Shown here one piece after another: positions 15,287 through 25,192 of a stretch of 34,463 bases of DNA. The DNA is taken from assembly GCA_017517865.1 (NCBI GenBank), contig JAFWYB010000047.1:1-34463 (forward strand). Reading direction: 5' to 3'. A model generated the notes under the pieces. That model made no database searches, was not told where the DNA came from, and worked only from the letters and a program-made list of their open reading frames with translations. Positions within the stretch are counted from its first letter, which is position 1. Each line of letters starts with the position of its first letter. This stretch comes from Clostridia bacterium. GTDB taxonomy: Bacteria; Bacillota; Clostridia; Oscillospirales; Acutalibacteraceae. Made by a program: the position numbers and the translations under genes.

Positions 15287-16684
15287 TCAAATAAGCTCTC
15301 TGCCCATAAGCACACCCATAACCGATGCCATCATAAGACCTCTTGTCCAGCCTGAGGAGTCGCCGAGGCAGTGAAGCCCCTTTACGTTAGTGTTGAATCT
15401 GTCGTCCATCTTAACGCGATTGGAATAAAATTTAAGCTCTGGTGAATAAAGAAGTGTTTCGGTTGAAGCAAAGCCCGGTACAACGTGATCCATGGCCTTG
15501 ATAAAATTGATTATGTTCATCATAGCACGGTACGGCATAGCGGCTGTGATGTCACCGGCAACCGCATCGGGAAGAGTAGGTCTTACATTGGACTGTGAAA
15601 GCTCCTTTTCCCAGGTTCTCTTACCGTCAAGAATATCACCGAAGCGCTGAACCATAATGTGTCCCGCTCCGAGCATATTTGTAAGCTCGCCCACCTTTTT
15701 TGCGTACTCAATGGGCTGGTTGAAGGGATAGCTGAAATTGTGCGAAACAAGAATTGCAAGGTTTGTATTGTTGCTCTTTAAATCCTTATAGCTGTGACCG
15801 TTTACAACGGCAAGGTCATTATCATAATTCTCCTGACTTACAAAGCCGCCGGGATTCTGACAGAAGGTACGCACCTTATTTTTAAAGGGACCGGGATAAC
15901 CGATAAGCTTTGACTCGTAAAGCACCTCGTTTACCTTTTCGATAATCTCATTTCTTACCTCAACACGTACACCGATATCAACAGTGCCGGGCTGATGGGC
16001 TATATCGTACTCTGCACAGATTTTCTCAAGCCAGTCAGCTCCCCTTCTGCCGGTTGCGATTACGGTATGGTCACCCTCAATTGTCATTTCGTCGCCCTTG
16101 CTGTTTCTCAGATGTACACCCTTACAGGTACCGTCCTCGAGGATGATATCGTAGCATTCGTAGCCGAAGATAATCTCCACACCGTTTGACTGAAGGTACT
16201 TTTCAATGGCAAGGTAGATATCCTGCGCCTTTTCCGTACCCATATGACGGATGGGACAGTCAACGAGCTTAAGGCCTGCCTGAATTGCACGCATACGGAT
16301 TTCCTTTACCTCCTGAGAGTTGCTGATTCCTTCAACGTGTGTATCTGCACCGAATTCAAGATATATTTTATCGGTATAGTCAATGGTTTCCTGAGCCTTC
16401 ATTTCACCTATAAGCTGAGGAAGGTCACCGCCGACCTCATAGCAGAGTGAAAGCTTACCGTCTGAGAAAGCACCTGCACCCGAAAATCCCGTTGTGATGT
16501 GACAGTAGGGCTTACAGTTAACGCATTTCTTTGTTTTGTCTTTGGGACAGTGCCTTTTTTCAACAGGCTGACCCTTTTCAACTATAACAATGCTCTTTTC
16601 TGAGCCCTTCTTGAGCATTTCAATAGCGGTGAAAATACCCGCAGGACCTGCACCGATAATTACAACGTCTTTTTTCATATTCAT
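15287..16684 (-). CDS. FAD-dependent dehydrogenase / NAD(P)/FAD oxidoreductase (HI0933/COG2509-like)
   Basis: 465 aa. The N-terminal Rossmann FAD site reads VVIIGAGPAGIFTA, with an acidic residue at the end of strand 2 (VIVEKG). A second nucleotide motif is TVIATGRRGADW, and the C-terminal FAD contact is GLHCLGDSSGWTRGLMMAS. A cysteine cluster, CPKDKTKKCVNCKPYC, follows the FAD motif and could bind a metal or take part in redox; this is typical of COG2509-like proteins, whose substrate is unknown. The ATG at 16684 has GGAGG 8 bases upstream; a TTG five codons earlier overlaps that site and is rejected. The leader carries a terminator-like hairpin. Confidence 0.85.
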   Translation of the reverse strand: MNMKKDVVIIGAGPAGIFTAIEMLKKGSEKSIVIVEKGQPVEKRHCPKDKTKKCVNCKPYCHITTGFSGAGAFSDGKLSLCYEVGGDLPQLIGEMKAQETIDYTDKIYLEFGADTHVEGISNSQEVKEIRMRAIQAGLKLVDCPIRHMGTEKAQDIYLAIEKYLQSNGVEIIFGYECYDIILEDGTCKGVHLRNSKGDEMTIEGDHTVIATGRRGADWLEKICAEYDIAHQPGTVDIGVRVEVRNEIIEKVNEVLYESKLIGYPGPFKNKVRTFCQNPGGFVSQENYDNDLAVVNGHSYKDLKSNNTNLAILVSHNFSYPFNQPIEYAKKVGELTNMLGAGHIMVQRFGDILDGKRTWEKELSQSNVRPTLPDAVAGDITAAMPYRAMMNIINFIKAMDHVVPGFASTETLLYSPELKFYSNRVKMDDRFNTNVKGLHCLGDSSGWTRGLMMASVMGVLMGRELI

Positions 16685-16715
16685 TTCAGTTTCCTCCAAA
16701 AATATTCTTTACGCA

Positions 16716-16753
16716 TAAAAAAGGACCTTTATCACGGAATAGATAAAGATCCT
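16716..16753 (-). terminator. terminator-like hairpin inside the FAD gene 5' leader (possible attenuator)
   Basis: Minus strand: a 12-bp stem AGGATCTTTATC / GATAAAGGTCCT (one G-U) with an 8-nt loop, then TTTTTT. It sits between the promoter at 16773-16801 and the ribosome site of the oxidoreductase, so a transcript from that promoter would be terminated before the gene unless the hairpin is disrupted. It may equally serve as the terminator of the sigma/anti-sigma transcript. Confidence 0.75.
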
Positions 16754-16772
16754 CTTCAAAATATTCCTCTTA

Positions 16773-16801
16773 ATTTTAACATTATTAAGAAGGTTTGTCA
16801 A
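16773..16801 (-). promoter_or_regulatory. promoter of the FAD oxidoreductase gene
   Basis: Minus strand: -35 TTGACA at 16796-16801, 17-bp spacer, -10 TAAAAT at 16773-16778. The leader to the ATG is about 80 bases and contains the hairpin at 16722-16753. Confidence 0.78.
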
Positions 16802-16844
16802 TACGCCGATGCCAGATAAGGCGGTATTTCTTCAAAATATGAAC

Positions 16845-18254
16845 TCAGCCCATTGTAACAGGCTCTTCGGGATAAAAAATACAGGACGATTTTTTAAATT
16901 CGGTCATAAAGGCATTATACTCTTCCACACCTATGTAAAAAGCTTTTTTTACTGATTTGCAGGAAACATACAAATACCCGTCACTGCAAAGATAAATTTC
17001 AGGCTTAACACCGCCGTTAACCGCTGTGTCAAACACGAGCTTATCTCCACTATCGCTTACGCGGGAAACCGCTGCAGCATCCGAGTTACTCCTGACCAGC
17101 TCATCAATAAGATTGCGGGATGCTACAGACAGCGAATACATGATAAAATCCTTGCCCGTCTCGCAATAAGTCAACAAATATGAGGACTGTACAGAAAGAG
17201 AATATATGTCGGTGAGTTCGCCGAGTGTCTGACAGCCTTCCAGTTCCTTTTCAATGTCGAAATCCTGCGGTAAGCCCAGCTTCGTGACGGAAGAAATAAA
17301 ACTCTCACATTGCTCTTTACTTATTTTAAAGAAGTCATAATCATTTATTGCAATGTAACCGTCTGTGGTTATATTGACCGACAAAGTAAATCCTTCTAAA
17401 ATTCTCACGTGAAAGCTCAGAGTGGGAGCCTCTCCCCAATTTTCGTCTTCTCTCTTGCAATACCGACTGTTTTTCAACAACGCAAAAAACTCTCTGCAGA
17501 AACCGTCAACCTGATTTTCATCAAGTATTATTCTGTCAGGTTCAATATATTGATTGCTGCCGTTGTAGTTGTAATATTGAAAATGAACGCCCTCTATTTT
17601 CGGTATAGTAATAATATCCTCGGTAAGTGTCAGCTTATCAATTATTTCACCGATTGTATCAGAATAAAGAACCCCGTTTTCTATGTAAAGAAATGTTCCT
17701 CGCATAAGACCGTCTTCACGGCCTACTGCAACCGCATAATCCTTGCTGATTCCTTTAACCTCATAAACAATCAGATCAATATATTCAGCATCCTCCTTAA
17801 CATAATCATACACATTTATTCTGCCAAGCTCTCTGAGAAGTATACTTTTATCAACAGGCTCACAGTAACTACTGTGACAGTTATATTGCACACCGTTAAT
17901 TCTTACTCCCGAAAAATATCCCGGCAGGTCTTCATTTTCCCAGTTATCATAATCCGAAGGCGGTGCTCCTTGTATTACAGAAGCCGAAGCAAATGTGGTT
18001 TTTGTTACATCCTGAGAGGTTGTACCGTTATCGGAAATTTCTGTTTCGGCGGTTATCTCTACGCCTATTTCTGAAGGTGGTTTTTGTAAGTGATTGTAAG
18101 CAAACAAAGCCGATACTGTAACTGCAATTATACAAGCGGCAACAAGAACATTTTTCCGTGAAATAAGCTTAACCTTCGGCCCATAGGACACTGCTTCCGC
18201 TATATGTTCATCACTTATTTCGTTCATCGCATCTGAAAGAAAATCGACAGTCAT
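16845..18254 (-). CDS. membrane-anchored anti-sigma-factor-like protein
   Basis: 469 aa. A short cytoplasmic N-terminus (residues 1-33) is followed by one transmembrane helix (35-53, VLVAACIIAVTVSALFAY). The remainder is a large extracytoplasmic region without a recognised domain. The start codon overlaps the stop of the ECF sigma gene (ATGA), so the pair is translationally coupled. This arrangement is usual for an anti-sigma factor that holds its sigma at the membrane. There is no HxxxCxxC zinc motif, so it is not a ZAS-type anti-sigma. The signal sensed is unknown, and the role is inferred from position and topology only. Confidence 0.7.
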   Translation of the reverse strand: MTVDFLSDAMNEISDEHIAEAVSYGPKVKLISRKNVLVAACIIAVTVSALFAYNHLQKPPSEIGVEITAETEISDNGTTSQDVTKTTFASASVIQGAPPSDYDNWENEDLPGYFSGVRINGVQYNCHSSYCEPVDKSILLRELGRINVYDYVKEDAEYIDLIVYEVKGISKDYAVAVGREDGLMRGTFLYIENGVLYSDTIGEIIDKLTLTEDIITIPKIEGVHFQYYNYNGSNQYIEPDRIILDENQVDGFCREFFALLKNSRYCKREDENWGEAPTLSFHVRILEGFTLSVNITTDGYIAINDYDFFKISKEQCESFISSVTKLGLPQDFDIEKELEGCQTLGELTDIYSLSVQSSYLLTYCETGKDFIMYSLSVASRNLIDELVRSNSDAAAVSRVSDSGDKLVFDTAVNGGVKPEIYLCSDGYLYVSCKSVKKAFYIGVEEYNAFMTEFKKSSCIFYPEEPVTMG

Positions 18255-18799
18255 AACACACCCTCCTTTTCAAGATAAGCTTTCAGTTTTTTTCGCGTAC
18301 GGGAAAGCTTCTGATAAACTGCTGCTTCACTTAATCTCATTGCCTTTGCGATTTCTCCGATTTCATCAGAAAACCAGTAACGCTTAATAAAGGCAACTCT
18401 GCTTTCTTCGTCAATACTATCAAGAAAACGATCAATCAGTCTGCCGAGTACTCTTGCATCGATTTTTTGCTCAAATGACAAGTCAGTAAGCTCGTATTCC
18501 AGTTCACTTATAGGCAAAACCTCTGCACTTCGCTTCAATGCAGTTTTGCTTCTCAGTTTTTTAAGTGAAATATTTCGGGTAATTCTGCAGATAAAAGAAA
18601 TAAAAGGGTCAGGATTATTCGGCGGAATCGTATTCCAAACGGCAAGATATGTATCGTTGACACTCTCCCTTGCATCTTCTTTGCAGTGGAGGATATTATC
18701 TGCAATACGAAAAAGCAGCTTGTCATATTTAAGGCAAAGCTCCTTTAAGGCAATGTCATTACGCTTAAAAAGCATATCGATTATTTGTCTGTCTTCCAT
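18251..18799 (-). CDS. ECF-type RNA polymerase sigma factor
   Basis: 182 aa from ATG at 18799. Region 2 lies at about residues 5-85 (YDKLLFRIADNIL ... ARESVNDTYLAVWN). Region 4 lies at about 115-175, with a helix-turn-helix IGEIAKAMRLSEAAVYQKLSRTRKKLK. Only sigma2 and sigma4 are present and the length is typical of ECF factors. It should direct RNA polymerase to a small regulon when released by the coupled membrane partner. A GTG three codons upstream is possible but too close to the AAGGA ribosome site. I could not pick out a convincing autoregulatory ECF promoter in the 70 bases upstream. Confidence 0.9.
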   Translation of the reverse strand: MEDRQIIDMLFKRNDIALKELCLKYDKLLFRIADNILHCKEDARESVNDTYLAVWNTIPPNNPDPFISFICRITRNISLKKLRSKTALKRSAEVLPISELEYELTDLSFEQKIDARVLGRLIDRFLDSIDEESRVAFIKRYWFSDEIGEIAKAMRLSEAAVYQKLSRTRKKLKAYLEKEGVL

Positions 18800-18861
18800 T
18801 TTCTTCACATTCCTTCATAAATACAACTACCCAAAAGCAATTATTTTCTGACAGTTATTTT

Positions 18862-18907
18862 AAAAAATTTTAAGGCACACCTAAAAAAACACATCAGGCA
18901 TGCCTTT
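18862..18907 (-). terminator. intrinsic terminator of the MFS transporter gene
   Basis: Minus strand: an 11-bp stem AAGGCATGCCT / AGGTGTGCCTT (two G-U pairs; 18897-18907 with 18873-18883), followed after AAAA by TTTTTT. It begins five bases past the transporter stop codon. Confidence 0.75.
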
Positions 18908-18911
18908 ATTT

Positions 18912-20141
18912 TTACTTTTTATTTCTTTTTATCGCATAATACACCGGTATTGCGCAAAGTGAGAAGAAAAACCCTACCAGCATACCCGCCTTCATACCGA
19001 GCTGCTCCGGAGAAACCGAAAGAGCTTCGGCTACTGCCGCTGTATTGCCGTCTGCTATAACTATATCAGTTATAACACCCACAAGCTGAGGTCCGACCGA
19101 GCCGCCGAGGTCGCCGCCTGCCGCCATCAGCGCAAAAACAAATACTCCGCCCTTCGGAAATCTCTCCGTAGCCACAACAAGAGTACCCGGCCAAAGCATC
19201 GCAACACAAAGTCCGGTCACGACGCAGGCAACAAGACCTATAACAGCCGATGACGAAACAACTGCAGTAAGATAACACAAAGAAGCGCCTATTGCGCTTA
19301 TGAAAAGCACCGACGTAATGTTTTTGCCTTTTTTCGCATAAAGAGTTCTGCCAAGACCAAGCATAGCGGCAAAAAGGGCAACACCGAAAATATCGCCCCA
19401 AAGCTTTTCTATACCTAACGCTCTTTCAAGGTAACCCGACACCCACTGCGCCATAGTACACTCAGCCGCACCGCCGAGAAACAGTGCAATAACACAAAGC
19501 CACAACCCTTTGTTTTTCAGAAGCTTTACAGCACCCGAGGTCTTTTCAGGGGTTTCCATATCAGGTATTTCAGACGTGAGAAACAAAACGAAGGAGGTAA
19601 AGGGTATAAGTGCAAAAATCAAAGCAAGATACTGCCAGCTTCTTTGAGAAAACAGCGAAAGAAAAACAGTTGCAAATATAACAACACCCACAACACCCCA
19701 GGCATATATTGAGTGGAGCTTACTCATTTCTCTGTCCGGGTCATCAGAAGGCAACGCCGCTATAACAGGGCTCAGAAGCACCTCGGCAAGACCGCAGCCG
19801 AGTGAAAATACAACAGTACCGATAACAAGGCCCGCATATACCTGCTCCGGAAATACAAAAGGCCAGAGCGCGTATATTATAAAACCGGTCACACAAAGCG
19901 CAGGCATTACAACAAGTGTCTTGCGCATATTGAATTTATGTGAGAAAAAAGAAAATATAAGATCAATGGTAAGTTGAGTGAAAAAGTTTATAAGCACAAG
20001 CAGACCGAGCAACGAAAAGGATATTCCGTACATTGTGCGGAAGGTAAGAAAAAGCAGAGGCGACAGATTTGCCACCACCGACATTGACATATTCGACATA
20101 TAGCAGGCTGCCTTCAGCCGCTTAACAGATGATGAACGCAT
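18912..20141 (-). CDS. MFS transporter, 12 transmembrane segments
   Basis: 409 aa, almost wholly hydrophobic, with about twelve membrane spans split by a central hydrophilic loop (around residues 192-208, EIPDMETPEKTSGAVK). An MFS-like loop 2-3 motif (FSHKFNMRKTL) follows the second span. The C-terminus is short and basic (KRNKK). General build resembles sugar or fucose-permease-like carriers, but the substrate cannot be inferred. The ATG at 20141 has AAGGAG 7 bases upstream. It is monocistronic, with its own promoter and terminator. Confidence 0.85.
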   Translation of the reverse strand: MRSSSVKRLKAACYMSNMSMSVVANLSPLLFLTFRTMYGISFSLLGLLVLINFFTQLTIDLIFSFFSHKFNMRKTLVVMPALCVTGFIIYALWPFVFPEQVYAGLVIGTVVFSLGCGLAEVLLSPVIAALPSDDPDREMSKLHSIYAWGVVGVVIFATVFLSLFSQRSWQYLALIFALIPFTSFVLFLTSEIPDMETPEKTSGAVKLLKNKGLWLCVIALFLGGAAECTMAQWVSGYLERALGIEKLWGDIFGVALFAAMLGLGRTLYAKKGKNITSVLFISAIGASLCYLTAVVSSSAVIGLVACVVTGLCVAMLWPGTLVVATERFPKGGVFVFALMAAGGDLGGSVGPQLVGVITDIVIADGNTAAVAEALSVSPEQLGMKAGMLVGFFFSLCAIPVYYAIKRNKK

Positions 20142-20171
20142 AGCTTTTCTCCTTAAGTGTATTACGGATAA

Positions 20172-20200
20172 AGTTTATCATATATATTTTTTATTTGCAA
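20172..20200 (-). promoter_or_regulatory. promoter of the MFS gene
   Basis: Minus strand: -35 TTGCAA at 20195-20200, 17-bp spacer, -10 TAAACT at 20172-20177. It directly abuts the T-tract of the preceding terminator. Confidence 0.65.
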
Positions 20201-20238
20201 GAAAAAAAGATATTTCCGCAGAAATTACGGAAATATCT
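20201..20238 (-). terminator. intrinsic terminator of the E2-like acyltransferase gene
   Basis: Minus strand: perfect 11-bp stem AGATATTTCCG / CGGAAATATCT with a 9-nt loop and a T-rich tail. It is 10 bases past the stop codon. Confidence 0.9.
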
Positions 20239-20248
20239 CTGAACTGCA

Positions 20249-21187
20249 TTACCACTCTCTGATAACCTTCGGGTTTGCAAAGATTTCGTCAAGCTTCTGA
20301 ATAAAGGGAAGAATATCACCGAAGCCGCCGACTCTGTGGTCGAAGGTGATTGTAATGGGAAGCATTGTCTTTGTACCCATATCTATTTCGCCTTTTTCAT
20401 TTCTGAACACGTAATTTTCGTCTCTTGCAACACCGACTGCCATAAGGAAAACCTGCGGGAAAAGAAGAGGTGCATTGGTAACTCTGCCGTTGAGAGTCTT
20501 ATTTACTGCACCGAGGTTTGTTAGGCATACGGTACCTTCGTTGATATCATTGGGAGTAAGATAGCCCTCCTCCCTGGGAGCGTGCTCGAAAAGTCCTTTC
20601 AGATTGGCAACCCTACCCTTGCCGACATAACCGGCAACCGTCTGAGCAACGGTAGAAATGATTTTACCGTCAAGAATAAAGCCTGCTGTACGCTTAACAA
20701 TCATATCAAAAATAACTCTGTCAACATCCTGAGTCTTGAGCATATTCACAAGCTCTGCTGTGCGCTGTGAAATCTCCTTGAGGCTTTTTTCTTCACAGGC
20801 ACTAACCTTTACAGGGAAGGTTTCACCACTGTCCAGAAGAACGGGAAGAGCAATATCAATATGCTTTTTGATAATGATTTTACCCGTTGTGCAAAGGCGG
20901 TTATATTCAATATATGAGTTAAGTCTGGGGGCAACCTTAAGACCTTCAACCATAGCCCTCATAAGAAGGTCATTGAAGGTAAGATTATAATCGCATTCCT
21001 TTTTGAATTCACGAAACTCCTTCCAGAACTCTGTTACGTCTGCATCATAGGTATATCCGGGAGTCGGCATATCCTGCGCGTTGGTAAGCACGTTAGCCGA
21101 AACCTTCGCCTTGATGTTGAAATACTCTATTCTGTCTTCCGGCTCGGGACCGTGCTTTGCTTCTCTGACAAATTCTTTAAAATCCAT
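20249..21187 (-). CDS. stand-alone 2-oxoacid dehydrogenase E2-type acyltransferase domain, no lipoyl domain
   Basis: 312 aa. It resembles the catalytic (chloramphenicol-acetyltransferase-fold) domain of E2 subunits: FNDLLMRAMVEGLKVAPRLNSYIE in the first half, a central VCLTNLGAV segment, and a C-terminal TITFDHRVGGFGD. Lipoyl and E1/E3-binding domains are missing, and no E1 or E3 gene is near, so it is unlikely to serve a normal dehydrogenase complex. The active-site motif normally reads DHRxxDG; the histidine is kept but the Asp position holds Gly (HRVGG). The acyl donor and acceptor are unknown. The ATG at 21187 has GGAG 8 bases upstream; the alternative ATG two codons earlier is too close to the ribosome site. 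Confidence 0.82.
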   Translation of the reverse strand: MDFKEFVREAKHGPEPEDRIEYFNIKAKVSANVLTNAQDMPTPGYTYDADVTEFWKEFREFKKECDYNLTFNDLLMRAMVEGLKVAPRLNSYIEYNRLCTTGKIIIKKHIDIALPVLLDSGETFPVKVSACEEKSLKEISQRTAELVNMLKTQDVDRVIFDMIVKRTAGFILDGKIISTVAQTVAGYVGKGRVANLKGLFEHAPREEGYLTPNDINEGTVCLTNLGAVNKTLNGRVTNAPLLFPQVFLMAVGVARDENYVFRNEKGEIDMGTKTMLPITITFDHRVGGFGDILPFIQKLDEIFANPKVIREW

Positions 21188-21228
21188 AATCATATCTCCG
21201 TTACAATACGGTAATTTTTGTTTTTGTT

Positions 21229-21257
21229 ATTCTATCACGTATTATAGCTTTTGTCAA
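21229..21257 (-). promoter_or_regulatory. promoter of the E2-like gene
   Basis: Minus strand: -35 TTGACA at 21252-21257, 17-bp spacer, -10 TAGAAT at 21229-21234. The start is about 35 bases upstream of the ATG. There is no strong terminator between the penicillin-binding protein gene and this promoter. Confidence 0.8.
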
Positions 21258-21307
21258 TTTCTTTTACAGAATTACAACATTTTTCAAAATCTGTTGCAAA
21301 TTTACTT

Positions 21308-22885
21308 TCAGTTTATTATTCCTTCGCAAATTCTTTTAAAAACCGGGCCGCAGTCGCTGTTACCCGCCGTTCCGTTTTCGTTGAGCACAACAACCACGTA
21401 TTCGGGATTTTCAGCAGGGAAGAAGCCCGCAAACCAGGTGCGGCATATTTCTTTGCCGTTTCTGTAAATTCCGCTCTGAGCCGTACCCGTTTTACCCGCA
21501 AGGTCAGTCTGTTTGCTTTTCGCATTGTAGGCGTTGCCGTTTTCGGTAACAGATAAGAGCATTTTTCTGAGCGTATTCACCGTAACGTCGGTAAGAAGCT
21601 TCTGCGGCACTGCGCCCGTCTGTGCGCTTACATTACCCGATGCATCAAGGGTGCCGTATATAACCGTCGGAGCAACAACGTTACCGGTAGCAAGAGTGTG
21701 ATAAGCCCTGAGCATCTGTATTGGCGTCATCATAAGCTCACCCTGACCGAAAGCAAAATTTGCAAGCTCACCTTTTATTTTTAGCACGTCTGCTTCAGGA
21801 AGACTGCCCGACGCAGCAGATAATCCGTCAGCAATACTGTCTGCTTTACCTATGCCGATATCGGAGCAGAGCTTGAGAAGATAATCGGTATCAATCTGAT
21901 TTATAAGGTTAATAAAGTAGCAGTTGCAGGAATTCTCAAGAGCAGTCTGCATATTTACCTTACCGTGTGCAGTAGAATTATAACAGCTGAAGACCTTGTC
22001 GCCGACAGTATAGGTGCCGTTACATTCGTATTCCGTTTCCTGCGATATTCCGTTTTCGAGGGCAGCAGCCGCCACAACGGGCTTGAAAACCGAGCCTACA
22101 CTGTATTGCTGAAGTGCTTTATTTATAAGCGGCGACCCCTCTGCGCCCAGAGAGGCAGCAACGTTTTCGGGGTCATAGACCGGTACGCTTGAAAGTGCAA
22201 GTATTTCACCGCTGTTTATCTTCATAACAACTGCACAGCCGCTTCCGATGCCGCTTTCACCGAGTGCCGCTTCGGTAAGCTTCTGAATACGGCTGTCCAG
22301 AGTGAGAATAATTCCCGCCTGAGAATTGAAATTTCTGTCGTTGACATATTTATCCATACCTGCAAGCACTCTGCCCTTGGCATCGACCTCAAAGGAAACG
22401 GTCAGACTGCCCGAATTTTCCGAAAGGAAACCGTCATATGCTCTTTCAATACCGCTCACGCCGCTTTTACCGTCTGCCGAAACGTAACCGATAAGATGCA
22501 CTGCAGTCGCTTCTTCACCGTATCTGACGGGTACGCTGAAGGTGCGCAGAAAATCATTGTTTATCTCTTGTTCAACCTCGACTGCAAAGGGACTGCCGCT
22601 TCGTATGCTTTCGTTAAAGGAATCCATATCCGACATAAAATCGAGATATTCCGACGAACCGACAGTAGGTGTTACAACGGCTATAAGCTTTTCTGTTTTG
22701 TCTACAAGCTTATTCAGATTACGGTCGTAGATCTTGCCTCTGGTACTGCCCACAAAAACCGTTTTCTGCCCCGACGAGGTACCCGCAAACGAATAGGCGG
22801 AAAAGTTTATAGAAGCCACCTTTGTCATAAGCCCCGTAAAGCACAGACAGAAAAATGTAAAAAGAGATATCATTCTTTTTTCCAT
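21308..22885 (-). CDS. class B penicillin-binding protein (peptidoglycan transpeptidase)
   Basis: 525 aa. An N-terminal membrane anchor (about residues 4-24), a short PBP-dimer-type region to about 165, then the transpeptidase domain. The three active-site motifs are intact: S265-V-F-K268, S319-C-N321 and K465-T-G467. It cross-links peptidoglycan outside the membrane and is a beta-lactam target. It lacks PASTA repeats and is shorter than PBP2/MrdA or SpoVD, so the exact role (elongation, division, sporulation) is open. The start is ATG at 22885 with AAAAGGTGA; a GTG three codons upstream overlaps this site. It is divergent from groES. Confidence 0.9.
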   Translation of the reverse strand: MEKRMISLFTFFCLCFTGLMTKVASINFSAYSFAGTSSGQKTVFVGSTRGKIYDRNLNKLVDKTEKLIAVVTPTVGSSEYLDFMSDMDSFNESIRSGSPFAVEVEQEINNDFLRTFSVPVRYGEEATAVHLIGYVSADGKSGVSGIERAYDGFLSENSGSLTVSFEVDAKGRVLAGMDKYVNDRNFNSQAGIILTLDSRIQKLTEAALGESGIGSGCAVVMKINSGEILALSSVPVYDPENVAASLGAEGSPLINKALQQYSVGSVFKPVVAAAALENGISQETEYECNGTYTVGDKVFSCYNSTAHGKVNMQTALENSCNCYFINLINQIDTDYLLKLCSDIGIGKADSIADGLSAASGSLPEADVLKIKGELANFAFGQGELMMTPIQMLRAYHTLATGNVVAPTVIYGTLDASGNVSAQTGAVPQKLLTDVTVNTLRKMLLSVTENGNAYNAKSKQTDLAGKTGTAQSGIYRNGKEICRTWFAGFFPAENPEYVVVVLNENGTAGNSDCGPVFKRICEGIIN

Positions 22886-22975
22886 ATTTATCACCTTTTA
22901 CTATTATTACAGTTATTCTGCCGATTATTGACGCAGAATTTTTACTAATAATTACCATTAGTTTTTTCAAAGGTA

Positions 22976-23003
22976 TTGACTTTTGCGTTTAAAAGTGTAA
23001 AAT
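22976..23003 (+). promoter_or_regulatory. groESL promoter
   Basis: -35 TTGACT at 22976-22981, 16-bp spacer, -10 TAAAAT at 22998-23003, with the CIRCE operator beginning six bases after the -10. Confidence 0.85.
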
Positions 23004-23008
23004 ATATT

Positions 23009-23035
23009 TTAGCACTCGGTAGTCAAGAGTGCTAA
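23009..23035. promoter_or_regulatory. CIRCE operator (HrcA binding site)
   Basis: Perfect inverted repeat TTAGCACTC-N9-GAGTGCTAA, the consensus CIRCE element. It covers the groESL transcription start, so HrcA should repress the operon and heat or unfolded protein should release it. Confidence 0.97.
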
Positions 23036-23073
23036 AATCAAACATACACAAATAAATTCAGGAGGATTGAATT

Positions 23074-23358
23074 ATGAATATCAGACCACTTCTTGACAGA
23101 GTTGTGCTTAAAGCAACAGAAGTTGAAGAAACCACTCAGAGCGGCTTTATCCTTACAACAGCATCTCAGGAAAAGCCTCAGTTTTCCGAGGTAGTTGCAG
23201 TTGGCCCCGGCGGAATTGTTGACGGCAAGGAAATTACTATGCTCGTCAAGGTCGGTGACAAGGTTATCACCGGCAAATACGCAGGCACAGAGGTCAAGGT
23301 TGACGGTGAGGAATATACAATCGTACGTCAGAACGACATTCTTGCAATTATTGAATAA
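23074..23358 (+). CDS. groES: co-chaperonin GroES
   Basis: 94 aa, normal length. N-terminal MNIRPLLDRVVLK, the mobile loop TEVEETTQSGFIL that docks on GroEL, VVAVGPGG, and a C-terminal GEEYTIVRQNDILAII beta segment are all present. It forms the heptameric lid of the GroEL folding chamber. ATG at 23074 with AGGAGG at 8 bases. It is first gene of the CIRCE-controlled operon and groEL follows after 23 bases. Confidence 0.98.
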   Translation: MNIRPLLDRVVLKATEVEETTQSGFILTTASQEKPQFSEVVAVGPGGIVDGKEITMLVKVGDKVITGKYAGTEVKVDGEEYTIVRQNDILAIIE

Positions 23359-23375
23359 CAGTCTTTTGGAGGTAA

Positions 23376-25019
<1,644 letters not shown>

Positions 25020-25026
25020 GAGAAAT

Positions 25027-25054
25027 GCGGAATTCGGAATGCGGAATTCGGAAT
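25027..25054. repeat. two perfect 14-bp tandem units GCGGAATTCGGAAT
   Basis: The unit occurs at 25027-25040 and 25041-25054, eight bases after the groEL stop. Each contains the palindrome GGAATTCGGAATT-like core (EcoRI-type GAATTC). I know similar GGAATTCGGAAT stretches as recurrent intergenic sequence in related clostridial genomes, but did not search. Confidence 0.8.
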
Positions 25055-25107
25055 TGCGCTGTAAGCGTTTGAAGACGAAAAGTTGTTCCCGCTGAATAAA
25101 TAAAATG

Positions 25108-25138
25108 AAAAGGAGTTCCCGTGTGGGAACTCCTTTTT
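25108..25138 (+). terminator. groESL operon terminator
   Basis: Perfect 13-bp stem AAAAGGAGTTCCC / GGGAACTCCTTTT with a 4-nt loop and a T5 tail, 88 bases after the groEL stop. Confidence 0.93.
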
Positions 25139-25143
25139 ACGTG

Positions 25144-25182
25144 CAAAAATGCCGTCTGAAGAGCAAAGCCTGCAGACGGTAT
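25144..25182 (-). terminator. terminator of the GtrA-like gene
   Basis: Minus strand: stem CCGTCTG / CAGACGG (extended to about 10 bp by AT and G-U pairs) with a 14-nt loop and TTTTT. It is convergent with the groESL terminator. Confidence 0.8.
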
Positions 25183-25192
25183 TTCGGTTATT

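Noticed and set aside
22886-22975. Promoter for the penicillin-binding protein gene in the gap shared with groES
   Set aside because: A TTGAAA with a poor -10 (TAGTAA) is the best I see; not strong enough to list.
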